From Bacteroidales bacterium GP3 (GTDB lineage Bacteria; Bacteroidota; Bacteroidia; Bacteroidales; Muribaculaceae), in NCBI GenBank assembly GCA_001701075.1, contig DAAK01000145.1, forward strand, positions 1 through 12,379: a stretch of 12,379 nt of DNA, read 5' to 3'. Made by a program: the position numbers and the translations under genes. The first letter of the stretch is position 1. Every line of letters starts with the position of its first letter. The notes under the pieces are model-generated. The model was given only the letters and a program-made list of their open reading frames with translations. It did no database searches and was not told where the DNA came from. Below are positions 1 through 6,482 of the stretch, in pieces.

Positions 1-12
1 AAAACACCTTAT

Positions 13-51
13 CTTGATAAAAAATGAAGTCGAGGCTTCATTTTTATCAAG
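13..51. terminator. Bidirectional intrinsic terminator-like hairpin
   Basis: The arms 13-29 and 36-51 are complementary over 16 base pairs with one bulged A, around a 6-base loop. The core TGAAG/CTTCA is flanked by a run of six A on the left and five T on the right, so either strand reads as a stem followed by a U-run. On the minus strand it is the first terminator-like structure met after the BREX operon and the small frame at 232-374, so it could end that transcript. It could equally serve a plus-strand gene to the left of the window. No terminator was seen directly after the DUF2971 stop. Confidence 0.5.
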
Positions 52-67
52 AAGGGGCAAGAACCAA

Positions 68-164
68 TGAAGCCCATGGCTTCAAAGAGTCAAGAACCAA
101 GAGTCAAGAGTCAAGGCGGCGGAGCCGCGGATCAATGATTAACGATCAATGATCAATGATCAAT
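68..164. repeat. Intergenic cluster of short direct and inverted repeats
   Basis: Three kinds of small repeat are packed here. AGAGTCAAG occurs at 86-94, 100-108 and 107-115. The heptamer GATCAAT occurs at 130-136 and as three perfect tandem copies at 144-164; the intervening 137-143 is a degenerate copy, so the array is five units of 7. Two small hairpins are also present: TGAAGCC/GGCTTCA at 68-84 with a 3-base loop, and GCGGC/GCCGC at 116-128. I see no coding potential here. Repeats of this sort are common noncoding debris between genes in Bacteroidales, and a function is not evident. Confidence 0.55.
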
Positions 165-231
165 TGGCTGGGAGGAGAGAGATGGGGCTGAAGCTTAGGC
201 GCTAAATCAAATAAATTATAGAGGAGGAGGA

Positions 232-374
232 TTAATCGTCATCACTCATCTTCCAATCGACACGCGTTTCATAGATTTCGGCTTTGGTTTTAAAGCCCGG
301 GCTATGTCGGTTTCAATAGTTTCTGCAATCTCTTTGATACGCCATTGTTGATAGTCAAAATGTCCTCCACTCAT
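232..374 (-). pseudogene. Small 'MSGGHFDY' family frame, frameshifted or -1 recoded
   Basis: From ATG at 374 the frame reads MSGGHFDYQQWRIKEIAETI and continues through ETDIARALK. It then runs on in frame 0 as PKPKSMKRVSIGR to a TGA at 246-248 (42 residues). If the reader slips back one base at TTTAAAA (minus strand, 288-294), it continues as TKAEIYETRVDWKMSDDD to a TAA at 232-234 (47 residues). The start MSGGHFDY and a late A-E-I-Y-x-x-R-V-D-W segment belong, from memory, to one family of small uncharacterised proteins, so the two halves were once a single frame. Full-length relatives are usually longer, which points to an internal deletion. I treat it as a decayed gene, but the exact slippery heptamer leaves programmed -1 frameshifting open. 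A PglX-type or other BREX role is not indicated. Confidence 0.55.
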
Positions 375-412
375 AATTTTGAGTTATATCATTATTTATT
401 GTTTTTCAGACA

Positions 413-449
413 CAAAGACAATAACAATTATGGGGATTTGTAATTGTTA
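413..449 (-). promoter_or_regulatory. Dyad and weak promoter-like box upstream of the small frame
   Basis: TAACAATTA (422-430) and TAATTGTTA (441-449) form a perfect 9-base dyad with a 10-base spacer. Just downstream on the minus strand, TGTCTTTG (413-420) matches the Bacteroidota -7 consensus TAnnTTTG at all but one fixed position, 38 bases before the ATG at 374. I do not see a good -33 TTG element at the proper distance. The dyad could be an operator overlapping the promoter or a 5' hairpin. The rest of 375-550 shows no gene, only a GAATTGC direct repeat at 467-473 and 481-487. Confidence 0.25.
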
Positions 450-550
450 GGAGAGTTTTTTATTTAGAATTGCGTTTTCCGAATTGCAGGGTAAGGATTG
501 GTAGGGACAGCAAGCGTCTGCTCTGTGGATAAATTTGATAAGGAGGCAGA

Positions 551-2236
551 CTATTGCCTATAACAATTTATAGTACTTGGTTCTACCTCGACGTTGCCAC
601 AAAATAGGGGCTTGTTAAAAATCATATGTTCCAATTGCAATTTATTGATATCTTTATTTTTCATCTCCGGACCTAATATTATACGAGTTAATTTCAGCGG
701 AAAAATTTCCTTGCAAGAAGGATTCACTTCTTTAGAATTGTATGTTAATTTTCTTTCTATATACGGAGTGACTATATTATTATTGGGGTACACTGTAAAT
801 TCCGGTTTATCGATGGTTGCAATAACAAGTCTGCATTCATTTTCAGTTTCAAATTCTTTGGGTTTAATAAAGAGATATTTGTCTACATACGACTCTAAGC
901 AGAAACGTATTTCTTCTTTGTTTAAAGTTAGTAGGAACGCCTCAATCTTCATCAAACTTTCAGATTCCAAATCATCATAATTCACATCAAATACTTGATG
1001 CTCTTCGATTAACGGTTCGAAAACCATACATACACCTTGCGCATTATCTCCATAAAAACGCCACATATTCAGGTCATCTTTCGAAGAGGAAAATGAGGTG
1101 AGATAATAATTGTTGGCAAATTTTATGGATTCATTTGAATCTTCATTTTCATAAATGAAATTACATCCCTCAGAGTATAACTTTTGAGTTTCTGTTGGAT
1201 CGTTCATAGTGGAAATTGAGTTCAAACGCATCGTACCACTGTTAAGGATATTCATAAGAGTTTTGAGAGAAGTATACTTGCAAAAAGGAACATCATTGGC
1301 TTGGTTAATTTTATAATTTGCAAAAATTCTTTCTTCAATGTCCGGATTAAAGCAATAACATTTCTTTACCCAGTCATAGTAAATATCTTTGGCATCAAGA
1401 CTTTCAGCAAAAATTGAATAATATATATCTATTATTCTTTTTGACTTTTCTTCTTTATCCGCGGGGAATGCGAAAACATGGTCAAACACATAAGCTACGG
1501 AAGGATATTGCTTACCTGAAGCCTCACGAGGATTGTCATAAAGCTCTAAAAATTCATCTAATTTATATTGCGGTATAGATCTTTGATGATTGTAACGAGT
1601 CCCAGCATTTTTTTGTTGAAAAATTAAATACGGACGACGATCAAAAGTAATATAAGCAGCCGGGAAAAATATACTTGAATCACGATACTCATCAAACTCC
1701 AATTTGACATAGGGGTTAGTAGACTCCATTTTATCAGCCAACTTCAAGAACTCAGAATAAATTTTTGCAGATTTACAGTATTCATCAAATTCTCTGTCTC
1801 GCCATAAATTATTCAAAATGTAAATCCACTCATATTTTTTATCAGCATGAGGAAGTAAGGCATGGTATGATTCTATCTGGGTAAGCTTATGTATTAACGC
1901 TTGTGCATTTATAATTTCTTCATTTTTAAATTGCATACATTGCTCAAAACGATATCTTTGCACAGGCATTTCAAAAGTGTCGACTACTTCAGAGAAACCA
2001 TTAACCCGCAAGTCAATACCTCTCAATGGACCTCTATGAGCATAATCTCGATTTTCTATATACATTATCAGATCATTTATTTTCTCATAAGGCACAAGGG
2101 GGACTATTTTGATAAGTAGGTCATTACTCTCACCATCGAAGGATACTAAAGACAGAGACTTAGGACGCATATTATAATAGTCCTCTTCAAAACATTTAGC
2201 ATCCATTTTATCCATTATGTTGCTTAGTCTTCCCAT
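551..2236 (-). CDS. DUF2971 domain protein, BREX-linked accessory
   Basis: This is a 561-residue protein whose C-terminal half fits DUF2971. It has a KYTSLKTLMNILNSGTMRLNS segment (from about residue 320), an NDPTE motif (345-349), SFSSSKDDLNMWRFYGDN (381-398) followed by GVCMVF, an E-x-E-x-E-x-R stretch at 463-469, and an I-L-G-P segment near 521. Residues 1-315 match nothing I recognise. No signal peptide or membrane segment is evident, so it is presumably cytoplasmic. The ATG at 2236 directly follows the brxL TAA (TAAATG), which argues for translational coupling; ATGs at residues 8 and 11 are alternatives. The gene is A/T-rich (18 of 60 G/C at 1081-1140) compared with brxL, suggesting separate acquisition. 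DUF2971 has no established biochemical activity that I know of. The motif order is loosely like ADP-ribosyltransferase folds, which is only a hypothesis. Confidence 0.8.
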   Translation of the reverse strand: MGRLSNIMDKMDAKCFEEDYYNMRPKSLSLVSFDGESNDLLIKIVPLVPYEKINDLIMYIENRDYAHRGPLRGIDLRVNGFSEVVDTFEMPVQRYRFEQCMQFKNEEIINAQALIHKLTQIESYHALLPHADKKYEWIYILNNLWRDREFDEYCKSAKIYSEFLKLADKMESTNPYVKLEFDEYRDSSIFFPAAYITFDRRPYLIFQQKNAGTRYNHQRSIPQYKLDEFLELYDNPREASGKQYPSVAYVFDHVFAFPADKEEKSKRIIDIYYSIFAESLDAKDIYYDWVKKCYCFNPDIEERIFANYKINQANDVPFCKYTSLKTLMNILNSGTMRLNSISTMNDPTETQKLYSEGCNFIYENEDSNESIKFANNYYLTSFSSSKDDLNMWRFYGDNAQGVCMVFEPLIEEHQVFDVNYDDLESESLMKIEAFLLTLNKEEIRFCLESYVDKYLFIKPKEFETENECRLVIATIDKPEFTVYPNNNIVTPYIERKLTYNSKEVNPSCKEIFPLKLTRIILGPEMKNKDINKLQLEHMIFNKPLFCGNVEVEPSTINCYRQ

Positions 2237-4270
2237 TTAGATGATTTTTTGGATAAGCATTTGGGCTGAGGCGTAGAAGGGGACGTCGGTCTGGCCGAGG
2301 ATAGTGGCTGGGAGGGAGGATAATTCGGGGAGATTATCCATTGGTACGAGCACAGTCTTAGCACCATTCTCCGACAAGAGAGAAACACGGTCGGAAAAGT
2401 TATTTGCCCTTTCAATTGCTCCACCTATAGATATGTTACCGAGGACTCCCAATGCCGGTTTTAAGTTTCTTCCAAACAATGAAGAAATAATTGCTGTGAA
2501 GACGGCAGCCCCGATGCCCCGATGCACAGTAGTGCCGAGAATGGCAGTCACTTGAACAGTAATATCAAGGTTTGATAGAGTCTTACTTGATGACATCAAT
2601 GAGCGTTCATTAGCACGGATATAATTGTAAGTATTCTTAATGTCCTCTTTAACTTCCACAGAATTAGTGCCACGAATATCCAGTTTTCCATTACCGGGAA
2701 CGGTCACCACCTCAATCTTTACGAGAGACACCTTATCGCCATCGCTTGTAGCAGTATAGCAATTTCCCGGAGCCAATGGAGCATCTTCAATAAGATTGCT
2801 TCCGCGTTCTTCAGGCACAGCGACATATACTTCTTCCTGAGTCTCCTTGTCGATATAAGAGAAATTAGTGTCCCAAAACTCCATGCCACCTATGCGCTTC
2901 AGTTGTTCTTTAACGCGACGACGCATCTCAATGGCAAACTCGAGATATTTCCTCACATCATCTTTTGTAAATTGACCATCAGGGTGCATCAGTTTGATCA
3001 ACCCTGAGACAGTCTTTCTAATTGGTTTGGAATCGCGTTGACGAAGTTGGGCACCAAAAGTAAAGAATTCGTCCATTGCGTTCACATAGCTGTCCTTACG
3101 CAGATGATGCATCAATTCGCTAAAGAAGTCAGTAGAAAATCCAAACCGATCAGTGAAATGATAGGGCGCAAACTTTATTATTTCCCATCCCGGGAGGAAG
3201 AAGCCTATTCGGTCAAGAAAAGCAGTGTCGTCATTAATCTTGTAGGAGAATGGGCTAAAGAGATGGCTTGTCTGCAAGACAGTTTCAACGGGCTGGTTGA
3301 TATTTCCATTGAGAATGATCGAGGCATTGGCGGCTTTCTCACCCGATTTTCCTGCACGGGAGAAAGAACCGGATTCCATATAATCCTTCATCAAAGGTAC
3401 CACTTCCTTATCCTTGAACAGTTCATCAGTAGATTCATCGAAACAAACAGCGTCCCATTTGCCGACAGCTCCAATTTGTCCGCTTGAATTGTTGACAAAC
3501 AATGAAGCCGCGGTGCCTTGTCCGCCGGAAACTAACATAGAATAAGGCGACAATTCCTTAAACACGAATGATTTGCCGGAACTTCGAGGTCCTAATTCCG
3601 CCATGTTGAAATTGGATTCCACCAGAGGAATGAATCGTGAAAGAAGCAGCATCTTCATGCGCTCAGTAATCCCATCAGCATGAGGCTCATACCCTCCGCT
3701 TCGCATAAGAACGTCAAGCCATTCCTCATTAGTAAATTCTTTTCTGCACTTACGAAGCCGGCTGTCATCGAAATTAGAAAGTTGGATTGGTCTGATCTTG
3801 CTTACAACGAAAGGATATATCTTGTTGCCGATCACTTGCGACGGATCATAGTCTACATCAATAATAGCCCAGATACCTCCGGTCATAAGTTTTTCATGTG
3901 AAGCTACTATATCATCATCAATGTTTGCTTCCCTCACGTTCAAATTAGAGAGTGTAGCCCAATATTTGTCTTTTGAAGAGTCAAGCCTTACGGAAATCTT
4001 ATCGATTATCTTATAATGACCGTTTTCCTTGATTCTTTTTTGAAGCAATTCCGCTTCGTCAGGATTTACATAATGGTCTCTGAGGATTCTCTGCACATTC
4101 GCCACCCCCTCCTTTATTTTTACCGGATCATCCGTACTGCAGGAATTGGCAAGGAGATACTCCAGAACGAATACAGGAACATTTGCAGATCCCTTCACAC
4201 TTCTCACTATATCCTTGCGCACTACATACCCTTGGAAAAGGTCGAGCAACTTATGGTCTAATTCATACAT
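2237..4270 (-). CDS. brxL: BREX AAA+ Lon-like protein BrxL
   Basis: This is a 677-residue protein of the usual BrxL length. The N-terminus (1-180) has the family's VVRKD, GANVPVFVLEYLL-like and Y-V-x-P-D-E-A-E segments. The AAA+ core carries Walker A GPRSSGKS (227-234), Walker B WDAVCFDES (272-280) and a probable arginine finger in FLDRIGFFLPGW (351-362). The C-terminal Lon-like domain (about 550-677) ends in GNISIGGAI and GAKTVLVP segments. By my alignment the Lon catalytic Ser and Lys positions are Gly588 and Ser626, so proteolysis is unlikely. BrxL proteins have been shown to be ATP-dependent, DNA-binding, ring-forming factors needed for phage exclusion in type 1 BREX. The gene starts 12 bases after pglZ and abuts the DUF2971 gene. 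The start is supported by full N-terminal family similarity. Confidence 0.95.
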   Translation of the reverse strand: MYELDHKLLDLFQGYVVRKDIVRSVKGSANVPVFVLEYLLANSCSTDDPVKIKEGVANVQRILRDHYVNPDEAELLQKRIKENGHYKIIDKISVRLDSSKDKYWATLSNLNVREANIDDDIVASHEKLMTGGIWAIIDVDYDPSQVIGNKIYPFVVSKIRPIQLSNFDDSRLRKCRKEFTNEEWLDVLMRSGGYEPHADGITERMKMLLLSRFIPLVESNFNMAELGPRSSGKSFVFKELSPYSMLVSGGQGTAASLFVNNSSGQIGAVGKWDAVCFDESTDELFKDKEVVPLMKDYMESGSFSRAGKSGEKAANASIILNGNINQPVETVLQTSHLFSPFSYKINDDTAFLDRIGFFLPGWEIIKFAPYHFTDRFGFSTDFFSELMHHLRKDSYVNAMDEFFTFGAQLRQRDSKPIRKTVSGLIKLMHPDGQFTKDDVRKYLEFAIEMRRRVKEQLKRIGGMEFWDTNFSYIDKETQEEVYVAVPEERGSNLIEDAPLAPGNCYTATSDGDKVSLVKIEVVTVPGNGKLDIRGTNSVEVKEDIKNTYNYIRANERSLMSSSKTLSNLDITVQVTAILGTTVHRGIGAAVFTAIISSLFGRNLKPALGVLGNISIGGAIERANNFSDRVSLLSENGAKTVLVPMDNLPELSSLPATILGQTDVPFYASAQMLIQKII

Positions 4271-4282
4271 GGCTTAATCAGT

Positions 4283-6457
4283 TTAAAATAAATCATCAAG
4301 ATCCCTGCTAAATGATTTCTTGACTGAAGCACAGTCAAGTTGAATCCCGGCAACAGTATCCTGTATTATTACCGACATGAGGTCATCGGTAAGTTCAAAT
4401 TCTGCGGACGCATTTCCTTCCTCATCAATTCTGACAATTGAAGAATTCTTCTGGATTCCATTTGCATATAAAAGAATCTTCACCCTATTGCCTACGGAAT
4501 TTCTATTGCCTTCGAGTCTAACAGAAAAGAATGTTCCTACCACATTCAGCAGTTCCTCTCGATTGTCAATCTTAACTTCCATATTAGTTGTGTCTGAAAC
4601 GGAAGCAAAACAATAAAAAGGTATCAGACATTCTTGTGGTGTAAATCCTCCATGAGCATATCCGTAAGCCCCGCGAGTGCGGAATGGCTTATCTGTCCGC
4701 GCATAATATTGATATTTGCCTCCTGAGAAATTGTCTTCTCTTTGGATGAAGTTGGTCTCAGATAGATTCTCATCGGTAAGGAAGAAACGTTCCTTTACAT
4801 CCACTCCAGCCGGAGCGGGAACTTTGTTTGCCTCATCAAGGAGACCTGTAATTACAAATCCATGGTCGGAGGTGAGGAATACTTCACTATATCCTAACCG
4901 ATGCAATCGTTTTATCGTGTCCTCAAGGTCTGCCTCATAATTGTTGATGTCATGCAGACCACCAAGACCCTTATGCTCTCCTACGCTGTCAATATCTCCA
5001 AAAAGAATCACAAGTTTATCAGCAGTAACATTATTCCCGAGATTGGCATGCTGCAGAATCTCCACATTTGGGACGATTTCCCGAAGGTTGTTGAATCTGA
5101 CAGAAGTCTGATTCACCGGGATATCAAGTCCAAACAAAGCACTCATCCCATTCTCAGTGACAGATGGGAGTTTTGCGTAATCTACCCTTACTCCTATATT
5201 CACAGAGGAACCAAATGATAGCGCTATGCTTTCCGCCAATTCCAGACGAAGGCCATCGCATACAATTATTGCGCATTTTGGTTTTGAGTTCAGAGCCTCT
5301 GCAACAAGCCCGAGCTGGGATGGCAGATAACTATTGGGGGCGACCCCGAACCATGCCGACAACAAAACCTTCAGATGAGATTCATACAGTTCCTGAAGAG
5401 GTCTTAGCATATCAGGCTCAGCCAACCAATTGTTATAAAGATGGCGCATCGCCGTATCGAGCGGTGCAAAATAATTCTGATAATATCTTGTAATTGCCTT
5501 AAGGGTGTTGAATCGGTAGATTTCCGAAGAGTCAAACTCAAGAAGAGTCAACAAATCTTCGAGCCATTTCGGTTTGAAATTGATTGCTTGATTTGACTTC
5601 ACACGGTTTCGGAGAGCCTCAGTCAGATCTACAAATGACTCATTATTTCTCAACTTATCTCCGATTGTGCTAATCAATCTCCTGTCAAGAAATTCAAAAG
5701 GATGATCAGGATGGGTAGAGACGGGAGAAGCATTTGCCGGCATTTTCCATTTCTCGGATAATTCTTTCAGAACAGGGGCGATATCGGATGTATTGCTCCA
5801 CCAATAGTATATATCTGTCAGGGAATCAGTAAGATTGTTGGAAACGAGACTATTGAATATTGAGTTCCCCAGTTCTTTAAGAAGAACTTTAGCATTTACG
5901 GGTATAGAAGGCTTATTCATAAGTTTGAATAAATCTTCCCTAACGACATCATAGACCGTTTCATCATGACCCATCTGATATTCTTCGGGACTTGCAATAA
6001 GTGAATGGAGGTGCTCCTTCAGATCAAGAGGTTCTATTGTCTCATTGACAATCCCTTTCCACCAAGTCAATGATTTCCCTTGACTGAGTCTTGCACTCAA
6101 CAGAAGTTTTTTCTCAGGAAGATTAACATTTTGACCAAGAGCTTTATATAGTTTCTCCCTTATATAGTTGTCAGGATTATCCAAATTGATGAAGCCTCCG
6201 ACACCGGAAAACTCCATCAACTGAGTTATGTCTTTCGAAGGGAAAAAGCACAGGAATATCACCTTGCTTCCGACATGGGAAGTCTGTGCTTGCAGACGGG
6301 CATTCATTTCCTCTGCAGTGGTGTTAAGAGTCAATACGGCGTAATCAGTCAACTCCTTGACGATAAAAGTCAGGAAACAAGAGGGATCAGAGATGACAAC
6401 CCGGTTACTTTTCTGGGTAGCACGTTCTATATCTGATATCAGCCAGTCTTTAAACAT
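4283..6457 (-). CDS. pglZ: BREX phosphatase-like protein PglZ
   Basis: This is a 724-residue protein of the PglZ family (alkaline phosphatase superfamily). The N-terminal half (1-390) is a mostly helical region typical of PglZ. The phosphatase-like core follows: IIVCDGLRLELA with D401, LPSVTENGMSALFG with T434 at the nucleophile position, FGDIDSVGEH (487-495) with D488, D490 and H495, FLTSDHGF with D531 and H532, and YAHGGFTPQE with H602. A beta-rich tail runs from about 625 to 724. All expected metal ligands appear present, so it may be catalytically competent. Its substrate in BREX is not firmly established. The first motif reads CDGLRLELA rather than the SDALRYE I recall for classical type 1 PglZ, so this may be a divergent subtype. 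It begins 25 bases after the AlbA_2 gene without a Shine-Dalgarno site and lies 12 bases before brxL. Confidence 0.93.
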   Translation of the reverse strand: MFKDWLISDIERATQKSNRVVISDPSCFLTFIVKELTDYAVLTLNTTAEEMNARLQAQTSHVGSKVIFLCFFPSKDITQLMEFSGVGGFINLDNPDNYIREKLYKALGQNVNLPEKKLLLSARLSQGKSLTWWKGIVNETIEPLDLKEHLHSLIASPEEYQMGHDETVYDVVREDLFKLMNKPSIPVNAKVLLKELGNSIFNSLVSNNLTDSLTDIYYWWSNTSDIAPVLKELSEKWKMPANASPVSTHPDHPFEFLDRRLISTIGDKLRNNESFVDLTEALRNRVKSNQAINFKPKWLEDLLTLLEFDSSEIYRFNTLKAITRYYQNYFAPLDTAMRHLYNNWLAEPDMLRPLQELYESHLKVLLSAWFGVAPNSYLPSQLGLVAEALNSKPKCAIIVCDGLRLELAESIALSFGSSVNIGVRVDYAKLPSVTENGMSALFGLDIPVNQTSVRFNNLREIVPNVEILQHANLGNNVTADKLVILFGDIDSVGEHKGLGGLHDINNYEADLEDTIKRLHRLGYSEVFLTSDHGFVITGLLDEANKVPAPAGVDVKERFFLTDENLSETNFIQREDNFSGGKYQYYARTDKPFRTRGAYGYAHGGFTPQECLIPFYCFASVSDTTNMEVKIDNREELLNVVGTFFSVRLEGNRNSVGNRVKILLYANGIQKNSSIVRIDEEGNASAEFELTDDLMSVIIQDTVAGIQLDCASVKKSFSRDLDDLF

Positions 6458-6482
6458 ACCTGAGTTTTTGTGATTGTTTATT

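Noticed and set aside
544..559. AGGCA/TGCCT hairpin at the DUF2971 stop as operon terminator
   Set aside because: The stem is only five base pairs and no U-run follows on the minus strand.
594..980. Plus-strand 128-codon open frame
   Set aside because: It is antisense to the well-supported DUF2971 gene, and its translation has no recognisable motif.
3038..3487. Plus-strand 149-codon open frame
   Set aside because: It lies wholly opposite the AAA+ core of brxL, which has clear motifs; the plus-strand product resembles nothing.
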